A DNA stretch of 64,000 nt, taken from NCBI GenBank assembly GCA_021234155.1, contig JAJEKV010000025.1, forward strand, positions 3,123,339 through 3,187,338, given 5' to 3'. A program made the position numbers and the translations under genes. Source of the DNA: Isoetes taiwanensis (Eukaryota > Streptophyta > Lycopodiopsida > Isoetales > Isoetaceae). Positions 45,627 to 58,303 of this stretch are shown in pieces (position 1 is the first letter of the stretch; the number at the start of each line of letters is the position of its first letter). The notes under the pieces are model-generated. The model saw only the letters and a program-made list of their open reading frames with translations. It made no database searches and was not told where the DNA came from.

Positions 45627-48600
45627 ATGGACTCGCAGCAGGGCCAGCCTTTCTATCCGGCAGCAGGATCGGGGCATCCAATCCACCATCCTCAGCAGCA
45701 GCAGCAGCAGCAGCAACAATATGGATCAACAGGTCAGCACTTTCCCCAGCCATCCCATTTTCCTTTTGGCTTTCATCCGGCCACTCCATCTGCTGCCGGA
45801 ATTGTGCCTCCTGCAGCTTATCCATTCATGGGTTCTTCTCCCTTGCCCTTGCCACAGCCTCCTCTTCCTGCCCAACAGCCCGTTCCAATGCCTGCACCTG
45901 GGTCAGGTCCTATGCATTTGATTCAGGGATTTTTTAATCCTTGGGAACCTCCTCCGCCTCCTGTCCCAGCTCCTGCTGATTCAGACCTGCAGAAGAGGAT
46001 TGAGAAGTTGGTTCAATATTCTGTTAAGAATGGGCCTCAGTTCGAGGCCCTTATGAAGGAGAAACAAAAGGATGATCCAGCTTATGCATTCCTCTTTGGT
46101 GGCGAAGGTCACGGATATTACAGGTACAAACTTTGGCTGACCATTAATCCGCCTGTTGCTGGATTTCATCCTTCACATGCTGTGCTGCCTCCAATCAATT
46201 CCTCCGTCGGTCTTGTGAATCCTCCATTTTCTGTGCATAATGCTGCAAGTATGAATGTTGTGCCGCAACCTCCGCCTCCTTCATTTCCGGCTTTCCATGA
46301 GCAGCAGCAACAGCATCAACAACCCCAATTGTTACCACAACAACATGAGCATCAGCAGTTTCCATTGCAACAACGGCATCATCAATCTCAGGCAGGACAG
46401 CATGAGGGAGGACGGGGCTCCTCACCATTAAAAGCAGCTACAGCTGTTCTGCCATCTGAAGTGGCTGCAGAGTTGAAGGCTACTTTGGATAATTTGACAG
46501 GGACAAAGGAATCTATCAAAGGAGCAAAGACATGGTTTATGCAAAGATCTCATTATGCCCCATCATTGACAGAAGCTCTTCGAGACCGAGTACTGGCTTT
46601 GGAGGATCCTGAACGGCAGCTTCATGTCATTTACCTTGTAAATGATATACTTTTTAGCAGGTTTGTTCTTTTCAAATTCCTTGTTTAGATTAAATTAGCA
46701 GCAGATTGATCCAAGTATAAGTTTTCTGTCATTAAGATGTTACTGAAGCTGGTACTTCGAACTGGAGAACCCTATGTTGTTGCCTCTGCTGTTATTTAAC
46801 TTTAATGTTTGGGAAACCTGCAGTTTGCTGGCCCACCACGAGATGGTCTCCTGCTTGTATGAGTGGACGCCCTCATGTGCAGCTTGTGGTAGTCCTCTCC
46901 ACAGCTTTGTGAGTTGCAATTCTTGGCAACGGCGAACTATTTGGTCTCTTAAATTTTAGGAACCTTTGTTGCAGCACATTCAGAAAAGTGAGCATTTCAT
47001 AGTTAGAGTTATGCTGCATATTATAGACTATACGACAGACTGGTCACCTGGAAACCATGTAGAATCTACCTCTAAGTTGTGCCTGTTCTATAGCTATCCC
47101 ACCTTCACTGGTGTTTGTTTGGGCGATAAACATCTTCCTCTGAAGTGAAACTAGTTCAAATCAAAGTCGCGTCTGCTTATCATGAAATCCTTTATGCCAT
47201 ATGGTATTTGGCTCCTCTATATCACTTTTGTGGAACCACAGATTAATTAAAAGAGATGCATGTGCCATGATCAATTGGATTCGGTAAAATGGTAATGCAT
47301 ATGGTCTATAATTCAGTATCATATGTATGCGGAGTTAAAGTTGTGCTAGATTTGAGACATTTGAATCATAGAATGCTTCAGTAAATCCATAACGACCCAT
47401 GAGGACATGGGCCAGATTTCTAGCTGCATAAGAGCTATACTTCAGAAGTTTTAGATATGCCTGAGTAACTGTCCATCTTTTGAGCTTCTCATTGCAGCAG
47501 AGAACAGCAGGGGACTAAGGAGAAACCCCTGGACATTGTATGGTCAAAAGGCTCGTTGATATTTCGTACATCGATTGACTTGCTGTTCCAGTATAATAAA
47601 TAAAGTGCGACATCCATATTTCTATTATCTCAGGATCAAGTTTTCTGTAATATTGTCAGTTAGTGGCTGTTTGGTTTATTAGTGTGTGAGCGAGCTGTTT
47701 GATGTCTGCTTGTCATTGGATTACTCAGTCCTCTTACCATATGTGACAGTCTTCATTATTGAATTGTATTATAAATTCCTTACTGGAATATCCTTTTATT
47801 GGGCACATACTGTTGCACCCAGCATTGCTAAAACACTCTTCATAGCCTGTCAGGTAGCTTATCAATTCATAGACATGTATCAGCCAAGAGCATACATGAC
47901 TAGTATTTTTCCAAGTGCAGTTTGCCACTTGGGCTTTTGGAAAGGCATTTTTGAAAACAAACCACCTGGGAGTTTAGCCTTCCCTCAACCCATGCCAGAC
48001 CCTATGTAAGGGCTCATTACGAATTTGATGTCGAGCACAAATCCGAAATTTTTCTTCTTCGATCCTCACCTTCAGCCCCTTGAGGTATTCAGATACGAGT
48101 AGTTTTGAATGAACTCAATATATTGAAGACTGCTACAGCATGCATCCAATATTGTTTCATGGGTTCATAACCGCTTTCAACTTCTGAAACATTACAAGTT
48201 GTGAATGCGTTATGAAATATGGCCAACCGATGCATACCAGGTGGGACAATTAAGCATATTTCTTTTGCAATCCAAAAAGTGGAATTTGACATCGATATTT
48301 TTTTCCTTCCATCTGGGACAGAGCGGCCATGTTAAAGTCTCCCATCATATGCAGCATGACCATGTTTTTGTCTCTTTGTGTTTTCCCTCCACAGGTGTGT
48401 TCTCTTTGTGTATTTGCTAAGAGACATAGAATTGATAACAGCGATTCTATCAGTGTTCACCCATTACAAGGGCTTTCCATGTGTCTCATTGCTTTTGATG
48501 GGGAAGCTTGAACTTCCTCTTTCTAGCTGTTCTGGAAAGCAAATGTTGAGGACATGCTCTGCGACACGTTGGGCTGCTAAATATAAAATTTGGGACCATA

Positions 48601-49915
48601 TCCTGGTGGATAAATGAAAGCAAAGTAGTTAGGAAAAGAATTTTGAGTTTTGATCAGTTCTCATTTTAAATTAGTAGTTGTTGCTGCAACATGTTTTTTG
48701 ATTCATTATTAGAATGCGAGCAAAGGAGGCTCAGTACTACCTGCTATTTGTCACTGTTTTTTTTACTACCAATCTGACTGTATTGTCTGTGAACTTGCAG
48801 TTTACAGCATCGTGCCATTGTGAAGGAGCTTGACAATGAAGCACTTGCTTTTCGTCCTGTGTTGGGCTCAATGCTTGCAGCAATCTGTCACAATCGCAAG
48901 AATGCAGATACAAACCGAGAGTGTCTAGAAAAGATCGTGAGATTCTGGGGTGAGAAAGACGTGTATGATCGTGAGACAATAAAGAAATGGGAACGAGATA
49001 TGAGAGATGGAGTTGGATGGCATGTCAGAGAAACTAGTCCTGCTTCCCTAGGTATTGTGATTAGCAAATATCATATCTTGATGTGTTTTCACTGATGTTT
49101 AAAGTATCACAGGTGCTGCTGGTCCCGTAACATCATCTACACATCCTGGTGCTAGTTTTCCTGGTCCATGGCAACCAGAGCAGGCGCGAATCAACCAGGT
49201 AGGTGCAGACCAGTCTGAACAGGCACCCCCATTTACGGGTAATGTATTTTCGTCATCTGGTCTTCTCTTCCCTCCTTCTGGGACTCCACAAGTAATTCCG
49301 GCCTCCATTCCTCCTTTATACCCAACGTTAAATCCTCCTTTTTTGCCTCCTGCACCCACAGTCCCTTCCGTTCAAGCACCATCTATCTCTCCAATAAGAA
49401 GTGTTGATCAGAATCCGTACCCTCTTTTCCCACCTGGCCTTATTCCTGGTATGGTTAGGAAGATGCAGATAGGTAGTGGTGTTCCATATTCGTCATTGAG
49501 CCCCTTAGACATTCCAACAGTTATCCCGCCATCAACGACTGCAGAGAGCTATATTATGGAGCGTGTAGCAAAATTTTTTAAGGAGATTGGAGAAGTGGAT
49601 CCCCTGGATGGTCGTACTAAACAAATTCCTTTAACTGAAGAAGATGGTAGTTATGAAGAGGATAGAGATAGACATAGGGATGGTGGTGCAAGGATTCCAC
49701 CCCCTCCACATATGCTGATTGATCCAGACACAGGTACTCTTCCAGATGGTAGCATGGAGCACAGGCCTGGGATGGTTTCTTCTGGAAGATTAGGTCTAGG
49801 TGCAGCTGCAGACCCAAACGAAATGTCCCAATACGATGATGTTTACACATCTTACAGGAAGCAGCGGAGCACAAACTACCATACTTCATTGAGTGCAAGA
49901 GCAGCAGCCCGTTGA
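45627..49915 (+). CDS. CHERP-like SURP/CID splicing factor, three exons, apparently intact
   Basis: Exons 45627-46660, 48801-49051 and 49113-49915 join in frame (2088 bp, 695 residues) with GT-AG introns. The N-terminus is Pro/Gln-rich, including a run of nine Gln near residue 23. A SURP domain lies at about residues 119-170 ([20 protein letters not shown] ... GYYRYKLW). A second Gln/His-rich linker follows, then a CID domain (about 283-425: [57 protein letters not shown]). The C-terminus is Pro-rich, with a conserved block near [18 protein letters not shown]-type proteins bind U2 snRNP and the Pol II C-terminal repeat during splicing. The plant homologue is a SWAP/SURP protein of the At4g31200 type. 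I saw no G-patch. Intron 1 (2140 bp) holds transposon relics. Confidence 0.92.
47320..47420 (+). repeat. LTR-element relic in intron 1 of the CHERP-like gene
   Basis: The stretch with gagacatttgaatcatagaa and acgacccatgaggacatggg matches, with divergence, the internal region of the element at about 40050-40120, which precedes the polypurine tract. It shows an older related insertion in this intron. Confidence 0.55.
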
Positions 49916-50994
49916 CATGTTTATATCTATTGACCAATTTTTCTCAAGAAATAATATTCGGCATTACTACACCTGTTGTGGAACTAGTAGCTTTATGAAT
50001 TAAACTACTAACATGGGGAAATTTTGAAGAAATGGCAGCTGAGTTTCAGAGGTATGCAATTGTTAACAATGTGTAGATATAATTAAGATTGTAAAAGGAA
50101 TCTATGGGCACTAATATTGCACGCTACAAATTTCATATTATGATTTCAGGGTGGCAAATTTCTTTAGATGACCTTCATTACATTGTATCCTTAGTATGAC
50201 AATGCATGTTTGATATCTAATCAGCAAATATGTAGAAGTGAGCAAAATTTATATTTGCGGTACATTCTTTTGAAGGCGTGGAGTAGCCTTTGCTACCCTC
50301 AAGCAAGAGAGCAAATTATACATTTGGTTAGGCGAGCTGCTCATGTTTGTGGCATCTTAAGCACGGCTCATTGTTCTTTTTGTGAGGAAAAAGGAATGTT
50401 ATATTTAGATATCCCGTATAGTGTTTGGGGTGGGTTTATTATATGCATTGAATCGAATTTCTACCAATTTAAGATGTGGTGCCCTTGGAATGGAACCACC
50501 AGTTTAGTTGATATTTATGCAGCATATGGAACTACTTGCTGTTTATGTCACCTAACTATAATTGTGTATGACAAAATCTTTCGAAGTCAAAATCTTTCTT
50601 ATTTGCTTCTGCATTTTGTGGCAAAAACTGTTATGTCTTTTAGCGTCCAGCCTCAGCCAAGACTTCACCGGTCAAATTTCCTCAAAACAAGTAGCTAGAA
50701 CAATCTCCTGCAAGGTTTTGTAAGCTCCATCTCATACCAAAGTGTTGGAAGGGCAATAGCTGCATCAGATGGAAAACAATTACTTGTAAATAAATAGCGA
50801 GGCTTATCAAATTTTCCGTATGAAGCCACACTTCACATTGGGAAGTAAGTAACGCAGGCATGTGATTGTATTGAGAAATAGATACAGCAGCCGAATGACC
50901 ATGCTTCACATTGGGAAGTGAGTAAAGAGGCATGTGAGTTGTATTGAGAAGATAGATACAGCAGCTGAATAACCATGCAATCTGTGATAAACAT
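49916..50994. other. 3' flank of the CHERP-like gene; no gene recognised
   Basis: An open frame of 162 codons at 50210-50698 has no coding character I can support. Two near-copies of cttcacattgggaagt-agt lie at about 50828 and 50908. The 3' untranslated region of the CHERP-like gene probably occupies the first few hundred bases. Confidence 0.4.
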
Positions 50995-52016
50995 GTGAGA
51001 TCGGTAGCTAGAGGGTTGAGCTCGTTCCTTACCAATGACCTGCGGCAGATAGAGATGTTATACGGCCATTTTTTTCCTTTCTGGAAAGCTGAATGTTCCC
51101 ACTGTGCATTCAAAGATTTTGTAAAAGAGTCTTTCAAAGCTGGAGATTTAGACAAGGAATTTGAAGAGGTTGAAGTGGCTATGGAAAGTCAGATACAGGG
51201 AGAATAACTGGCCAAATCATCTGTGCAGCTTTACATCCCTAAAAGCCATTGAAGATGGAATTTCTTTGGGCTTTACATACTTCTTAGAAGAAGACCAGAT
51301 GTGGTGGAGAAATTTCTTTCTTGAACAAAAGATTATTATTCAAAACTTAGCTCTAAGGCAGTTGCAGGAATCTTTTTAGTGGCTTGATGCCTTCCATCAA
51401 CCCCAGAACCAGGCAGGTCCAAGCACTGCTACAGTGGCACCTGCAGTAGAGGAAGATGAGGATAGGGTCATGTACCTCGCACCACGTCACAAGAATGAGC
51501 CTCCCGGTAATATCACAGAAATTGCCAAAGGTATGCTAATTGCTCTCCCCACTGAGGAGGATGACAAAGGTCGACCTTTTTGGATAGCCAAAGTAATTGA
51601 CACAATAAAAAAGGAAGGCTTGGTGACTAAACTCAAGTTTCATTGGCTTGCTACATGTTCAGAAAATGCTTTTGAAGGTAGGTATGAGTTAGAAACGAGA
51701 ACTCAAGGAAAGGGGAGAAAGTCCAAGAAAGTGGGTTGTTGAAGTGAGTATACTGTGCTATGATTTCAAATTGAAATTTGACAATCGTCTACGCCAAAGG
51801 ACGATCAGCTTGCTTAAGAAGGTTTGTAATTACGAGGACGAAGATGAAGAAGGGAGTGGTGGTGGCAATGCGTCACCCTCTATCAGTGACGAGGAAGATA
51901 ACGCAAGCACTTCCTCAAGTGATAGTGAAAGAAGTGAAGGTGATGAAGATGGCATAAATGAACATGATCATGATGTGTTGGATTCCACCCTCATCTCCTC
52001 ATCCTTTTGCACGTAA
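50995..52016 (+). pseudogene. Broken unknown ORF with an SH3/BAH-like barrel motif
   Basis: Pieces in successive frames read HCAFKDFVKESFKAGDLDKE, DGISLGFTYFLEEDQMWWRN with an in-frame TAG at 51377, MLIALPTEEDDKGRPFWIAK then LKFHWLATCSENAFEGRYEL, and after a one-base shift near 51728 WVVEVSILCYDFKLKFDN. It ends in an acidic Ser-rich tail with a stop at 52014-52016. The 'FWIAKV...HWL' pattern recalls small barrel domains found in some plant transposase C-termini. That is a weak resemblance, and I assign no function. Confidence 0.45.
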
Positions 52017-52980
52017 CTGAGTCTTAGGAAAAGATTGTAAATTTTGCATGTGAATATGAAATTTTATCTTCAATTTTTGGAAATACTATAATTTGAGTTA
52101 CAGACTTCACTTCAATTTTTTGTTCAAAGTTATATTCCCCTAACTTGGAGGTTCTCTCTAAAAACATACTTCGGGAAAATTCTAGTTGCAAGGAAAAGTG
52201 TCATTTTTACAGAGTCAGTCCTCTCTTTGCACAAAAAAAGTAGTGATTTTGGAGGGATCAAAATACAATTTGTGTCCTTTTTTTTACCATATTTTAGCCC
52301 CCTTTTGTTAAAAAAAAAAGGAATCTTCGAGGAATATTCTTTTTGCTCCCACTTCGATGATTTGATCCCGTCTAATATGCAATAGTGTTATAAGAAATAA
52401 TAGGTCTAAACTAACTACACTACTCATACATGAGAATACATTACTAGGGTCCCTTTGTCAATTCAATTTTATGGTTTAGGATGCTTGCAAAATCGATCAA
52501 ATCAAAAAGATCTGCAAAATAGCTCAAGCACAACATCAAACGATTCAAGTCTTGAGAAAAAAACAGCCAGAGATATATGCATCTTGGCTTCTAAAACTAT
52601 ATCAAACTGAGCAGAGATATGGGTGACAAATAAAGGCTGAGCAAAAGGAGCAGAATCAGACGAATGATTTTAGCAGAGAAGCAGAGTTTTGGAGTCTGGC
52701 TACGAGGTTTGTGAAAGGTCAGATATCTGATGGAGCTTATAGATGCACAGATGCATGGAGCCAGAATATCTCCCTCAAAACTTTTACTGCCAAGAGCCTT
52801 GCTCTGCTTCAAGATAGGAATTGCAACAAGATTGCACACATGCACGAAGCATGCCCTTCATTCTTGTTGTGATCCGCTCAACAGTGCTCCCCTGGAATAT
52901 TGAATGCTCCCAAATAGTTCTAGAGCATAAAAAATGACCTCGGAGAAGAATAGGATCTCCGTAGAACCTCCATTCTGATG
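52017..52980. repeat. Non-coding stretch with the first copy of a dispersed module
   Basis: About 52500-52980 is related to 58515-58985: both have caagtcttgagaaaaa, agatatatg, aaaggagcagaatcaga and ttttggagtctggct. The first half (52017-52500) is AT-rich with nothing recognisable. Confidence 0.7.
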
Positions 52981-52984
52981 GCAA

Positions 52985-53400
52985 ACTTTCCCACATCCCT
53001 ATCAGTTGGCCTCATAAGGCAAAAAAAAAACAAGATCATTTGGGTGCTGCTACATAATCATAATAAAACCAATTTGAATGAGGCAAAAGATTAAAGAAAT
53101 AATTGGGCCCAGAAACTCTTTATAAAATCAATAAGAAGCCGCGTACAAGATAATGATCCCTTTATGTCTCTGAACCATGGAGGGTCTTTGCACCAGATCC
53201 ACCCTTCAAATAACACCTCCCCATCTCAACCCTTGAATCTTCTTTAAATCTAAGCCCTTGAGTTTTAACAACTAGATCTAGGCCTTTTAATTTTTGGTGC
53301 CTTATACCTTTACAATATTTAGGCTTTATATAAGGAGTCCCCTCCACCCTTAAGCATACAAAATTATATAGTTCTCCCATGTTGACTGGGTGCCAAAAAC
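52985..53400 (+). repeat. Dispersed repeat family, copy 1
   Basis: It contains tcagttggcctcataaggca, gatcatttgggtgctgctac, and later gacctttacaatattt-like and tgttga-c-gggtgccaaaaac blocks. The same order recurs at 55604-56120 and 60895-61350, with a shorter version at 58970-59040. No coding capacity is seen, so the copies may come from one long non-autonomous element. Confidence 0.75.
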
Positions 53401-53945
53401 TATGTCAACAAGGGTCCAATTCCCCAACTAGTAAACAGGTATCTCCTGTAATTTAATCAAGGAACTAGAACGTAAGACAGGATGCAAGTAAGAGCAGTAA
53501 GAATTTTAGAATGTAAGTAAAAACCTCGAAGCAAGTAAGATCCGAGAATGCTAAATAAAAATTTAGAATCATCTTGGAGCTAAACATTCCTAAAAAGAAT
53601 GTATGCCATGTGGCAACGCACCATTGGCCAATAAATCAAAATGTACCGTAGCCAAACTTTATGTTTGATTGAAGACTATTCTTAAATAACTACATTAGTT
53701 GAAATTTATACAAGTTCACTAACATGGAAAGCATTTTTCTTCATAACAAGATGTAAATGGTAGATCTCATAACCAGATACTACGTCACGTTGTAGACTTG
53801 CCCTTTGTTAAGGGGCAATTCGTTAGGGAGAGAGTGAGCTTTTGCATCTTGGGGCATATTTTAGGTATATCTCAATATGCGTCTGGTTTGCTTTTCGATG
53901 TAAGACATTTTTTGTATTTTTCTAAGTGATGTAGACTAAGGTTTT
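53401..53945. other. No recognisable gene
   Basis: AT-rich sequence without coding character. Confidence 0.5.
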
Positions 53946-54490
53946 TGGTGAGGTAGGTAGATATATAGATAGGTAGGCAGATAGGTAGATAGACACTATA
54001 AGGGGTCGGCGTGGTTGAATGACGTCAACATATTATTGAACGTCGTCCAGACGTGTTTTAATGACGCTAAGTCATTCAAAGACGTTTTCCTCGTTGAACG
54101 ATGATATGTCATGCTGGCATGTCGTGTTTTGTCACGTCGACATGACATACATGATATATCTGACATGTCGTGGCTTGTTGAGATGCCACGCTGGAACGCC
54201 GCCATGTTTTGCCACGTCGAGATGACATCGTTAAACGAGGTCCAGGATATCTAATGTGGCTAAGTCGACCTTGTGGCTTTTTGACATGCCATGCTGGCAT
54301 GCCGCCATGTTCTGCCACGTCAACATGATGTCGTTAATCGACGTCCAGGAAAATTGATGTGGCTAAGTTGGCCTCATGGCTTGCTGAATGCCACGCTGGC
54401 ATGTCGCCGTGTTCTGCCACGGACATCGTTTAACGACATCTAGGATATCTGGCATGGCCAAGTCGGGATCGCGACTTGTTGAGATGCCTT
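53946..54490 (+). repeat. GATA-type microsatellite and a four-copy ACGT-rich minisatellite
   Basis: A run of (ata)gataggtag units (53953-53996) leads into about four diverged units of 105-120 bp. Each unit contains gccacgctgg-a-g, tgccacgtcgacatga and cgttaaacgacgtccaggat. Many GACGTC- and ACGT-like cores recur. Confidence 0.8.
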
Positions 54491-54852
54491 CCACATGAGT
54501 TCTTTCACTAGAATCATCTAGATATTGCTTCTAGATCTCTACCCCTCTTCCCCAAACACAAGTGGTGCATGACAGAGGGAACATCCATCTTTATCAACAC
54601 AAGATAAGAAACAACAGGTCTAAACCAACTACGCTAATACATGACTAGGGTTCCTTTGTCAATTCAATTTTATGGTTAGGGTGCTTGAGCTCAAGAAGGA
54701 AACTAGAGCTAATTTTAGATGACAATCTAGCTTAAAAACATCAAGTACGACTACTAAGCCACCTATTTCCAGCTGACCCTTTGCTGGCGTCCATGCTCTG
54801 TGAAGCTCCATCCCGTTCGAGCTTGAATTAGCTATTATTGGAGTAGCGCCAT

Positions 54853-55500
54853 AGGCTCGGAGTTCTGAGATTATTTCTTCATACTCTACTTCCAAGAGTT
54901 TTCCAAATGAGTGGAGCTACATCCAAGCATTCCATTAAGTAGGGATCTGGCAGTTCTCTGTGAGGATTTTCTTTCGTATTCATGTTTCTGTAAGCTTTTG
55001 TCTTGCAGTGTGTAGCATATTAGTCTAACACACTATGTAGTGGACCATCGGTGTTCTATTATGTCTTTCGACCTCCAGGAGCATAAAGTATATGCCATGA
55101 AGAATTTACCTGTTCTTATTCGCATCTACCTCTAGATAACGATACCTTTTAATGCAGAGTAGGCAGAGGTTTTCCCATAGCAGATTATAGGCTCGAAGTT
55201 TTGAAACTATTTCTTCATACTCTGCTTCCAGGAGTTTCCAAATGAGTGGAGCTACATCCAACCATTCCAATAAGCAGAGGCTGGCAGTTCTCTGTAAGGA
55301 TTTTCTTTCGTATTCATGTTTTCTGTAAGCTTTTCTCTTGTAATGTATAGTATATTAGTCTATGCTACGTAATAGACCATCGGCGTTATATTATGCCTTT
55401 CGGCCTTTGGGGGAATAAAGTATCTGCCATGAATTATTTATTTGTTCTTATTCGCATCTTCCTCTAGATAACCTACCTTTTAATGCAAAGAGTAGAGCCA
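54853..55500 (+). repeat. Tandem duplication of a unit of about 330 bp
   Basis: The stretches 54853-55170 and 55187-55500 align along their length (ggctcggagttctgag / ggctcgaagttttgaa; ccaaatgagtggagctacat in both). They are diverged by substitutions and small indels. No coding role is seen. Confidence 0.85.
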
Positions 55501-55603
55501 ACACGATGCAGAAGTAGAGGTAGCAGATGACATCTATCAAAGTTTAATCCCCTTTTCCGAGCTGTTACTATGTTATGGTTTCATGAGGACCTGATGATGG
55601 ATT

Positions 55604-56120
55604 TTTCCACATCCCCATCAGTTGGCCTCATAAGGCAAAAAACAAGATCATTTGGGTGTTGCTACATAATCATAACAGAACCAATTTGAATGAAGCAAAA
55701 TGTTAAAGAAATAATTGGATACAACAACTCTTTATAAAATCATTAAAAAGCAGAAGTCCAAGATAATGATCCCTCCATATGGAGGCTGCCAGATCATATG
55801 GAGGCTGCCAGCCTCCACAAAATCGTAGAGCAGAAGGAAGAGGAGGAGCTCGTGCTGCTCAAAAAGTATTTATAATTTTCACCTCTTAATCTCAACCTTA
55901 GAACACGCACCACTTCAACTCCACCCTTCAAATAAAACACCTCTTCATCTCAGCCCTTGAACCTTCTTTAAATCTAAGCCCTTGAATTTTAACAACTAGA
56001 TCTAGACCCGTTAATTTTTGGTGCCTTAGACCTTTACAATATTTGGGCTTATATAAGGAGTCCCCTTCACCTTTAAGCATGCACAATTACATTTTTTTAC
56101 ATGTTGATCGGGTGCCAAAA
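55604..56120 (+). repeat. Dispersed repeat family, copy 2
   Basis: It matches copy 1 in order: tcagttggcctcataaggca, gatcatttgggtgttgctac, caattataa-type and gatctagacccgttaattt blocks, and gggtgccaaaaacctggtca. It includes a small gaggctgccag duplication near 55795-55818. Confidence 0.75.
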
Positions 56121-56639
56121 ACCTGGTCAACATCATGCCGAAACAAAAAAAAAAAAAAATAGGCTGGTCCCCTCGGCCCAAATGCTTCAACTCATTTTTC
56201 TCCATCAGAATACGATAGAAGGTTGGAGGTTTTAAGGTGTACTCCAACACCATAAAATAATAATAAGTTTGGAGGTTTTAAAGTGTACTCGGAACACTAT
56301 AAAAATGATAATAATATTAATAACAAGATTTGGAGATTTTTAAGTGTACTTCAACACCATACAGATAATGTAATATTGTAGTGAGATTGATAATTTCACA
56401 AAGGACCATGGGGTACGGCATAAATAAATACTTACGCAAATGATAAAGCTTCAATGAAATTCCTAATTTCTTAGCTTTGGCAAGGTGAGTGGTCAAAATA
56501 TATGAAAGGGACACCCATGCATCATGATACGTGATAAGGATGCAATGGTTGAAATATAAAAGCAATGGTCGAAAAAAGAGGAATCGTAAAATAAAGGACA
56601 TAACGGGTCAAGGGAGATTGCAGAAGAAATTTAGATTTA

Positions 56640-57496
56640 GGGTGAAATCACACTACGTTCCCTCCCCTTTGCTGACGTGGCAGTGAGGGAAACGGAAAGG
56701 CGAGCAACTTGGTTCGACCGTATCACACTATCGAAGATGGAACGGTGGATGCAGTCAGGATTCAAGAATCGGCTCAAGTATCAGACAACAGAGCAGTGCA
56801 GTTCTTCTCATTTCGTTGCAATCCTTGACCCCATGGCCAAATGCCTGCCTTCTTCTTCCTCGGCATTCATCGATTTAGCCCCTTCCTCTTCATCCCAGCC
56901 TCCAATTTGCTTCGCATCCAGTTTCCGCAGGGAATTCTTCAATGGGTCCTCCGGATTTGAGCTCCAATTCAATCCCCTGTCTCGAAAGAAGTCTGCCCCC
57001 TTCCATGTCTCCTGTGTTGTGGCCACAAGTCCTTCAATTTCAATTTAATCCACCAGAACAATTTCTCCAGAACCCATCATCAAGAAGCCGGCCCCTCCTC
57101 TGCAGCAGATTCCTGGCACCTACGGCGCCCCATTACTGGGAAATTTGCAAGACAGAATGGATTATTTCTGGAACCAAGGAACCGAACAATTTCTTGCCAG
57201 CAGAATGGCGCAATACAACAGCACAGAATGGCGCTATTCTAACAAGGCCGGAGGCCATTTCTGCTGTATCAAGCTCTTGGAAGAATGCTGAATCGGACGA
57301 ATCAAGTGACGTGTGCCCGAGGAACGCGGAGGGGCAGCCGAGGTTGCCCATCCCTCGACTGCCCCTAAATGAGGTGCTGACGAGGCTTGGGAAGGAGCAA
57401 GTGTGATACGCCTTGGGTTACCTTCGTCAACATGGCGTTCTTTTATTGGACAATAAAAACTAAAAGAAGGGGAGGGAACGTAATGTGATTTCACCC
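56640..57496. mobile_element. Harbinger-type Pack element with TTA target duplication
   Basis: The left end, gggtgaaatcacactacgtt (56640 onward), is matched by the complement of the right end over about 30 bp (one mismatch). TTA flanks both sides (56637-56639 and 57497-57499). A 3-bp TTA duplication with GGG-starting inverted repeats is the PIF/Harbinger signature. The 857-bp element encodes no transposase but carries a CYP74-like gene fragment, so it is a Pack-type, non-autonomous element. Confidence 0.88.
56833..57291 (+). pseudogene. Captured CYP74 (allene oxide synthase-like) N-terminus
   Basis: From the ATG at 56833 one frame reads a Ser/Pro-rich start (MAKCLPSSSSAFIDL) that looks like a chloroplast transit peptide. 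There is one TAA at 57046, then IPGTYGAPLLGNLQDRMDYF, WNQGTEQFLASRMAQYNST. That is the N-terminal substrate-channel region of CYP74 enzymes (canonical form close to IPGSYGIPFLGPIKDRLDYF). Similarity ends after the YNST block and the frame stops at 57289-57291. CYP74 enzymes convert fatty-acid hydroperoxides in oxylipin synthesis, but no haem-binding region is here, so this fragment has no enzyme activity. Confidence 0.82.
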
Positions 57497-57499
57497 TTA

Positions 57500-58300
57500 G
57501 GGCACGTATGTTTCGGCTGTGCAACTCAGATATCGGGCGCCAGGGTACTTATAAAGATCGAGAGATTGGTAGGCAACAAAATAGAAATAGGGTCGGCATT
57601 TTTACCTGGCGTGCATTTTTCTGGCGCCACATGGCCTAGCCCAATATCACGAAATGAAAGTTGGGTTGATGTATTCTGACTGACCGGATGCGCAGGTTAG
57701 TGTTTTTTGGGTTAGGGTAGTCTCCACACCGCCGCCGTTTCCTCATGCAGATGCAGATGTAGCTCGCCATAGCATGTGATGCTTGATGCAGATCGCCGCC
57801 GTTTCTTCATAGCATGTGATGCAGATGCAGATCACCGTCGCTTCTTCATGCAAATGCAGCTCGCCATGACATAAGGGTTCGCTATCCAAGCCCGAAAAAT
57901 GAAGGATCAAACAGGAGTTTAAAAGGCAGCATGTAATCCTTTTCTGGTATATCGCTATCCTTTAACAGAGCAGATCGCATCTCGGCATGTTAGAATAGAT
58001 TGCATATCAAAGCAGATTGCAGCTCGGCATGCATGTTCTTCCTCAGTTTTTCGACCCAATGCCCTATTTTGTAAGAAGAAATGCTTGCCATGGGCTTGTT
58101 TTCACTTCACAGGTATTTCTAGTTCGTAGATAGCAGATTGCAGCGAGTTTCTTTGCCAGATCTGTTCAAAGGATGAAAAACTTCACAATAAATGGTAAAA
58201 CCTTGATGATCTTGCAAAAATGATGTGAATCTGTTTTCAAATGCCTTATAAATCTATTGAATCTGGAAGAATCTGAAAAATCCCTCCCCTATTTCTATTT
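57500..58300. repeat. Non-coding stretch with an imperfect minisatellite
   Basis: At 57718-57862 about three imperfect units of 60 bp share catgtgatgcagatgcagat and cgccgccgtttcttcat. The rest (57863-58300) has no recognisable feature except recurring cagattgcag-like words. Confidence 0.6.
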
Positions 58301-58303
58301 TGT

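Noticed and set aside
50210-50698. 162-codon open frame after the CHERP-like gene
   Set aside because: No conserved motif; AT-rich, irregular composition typical of chance ORFs.
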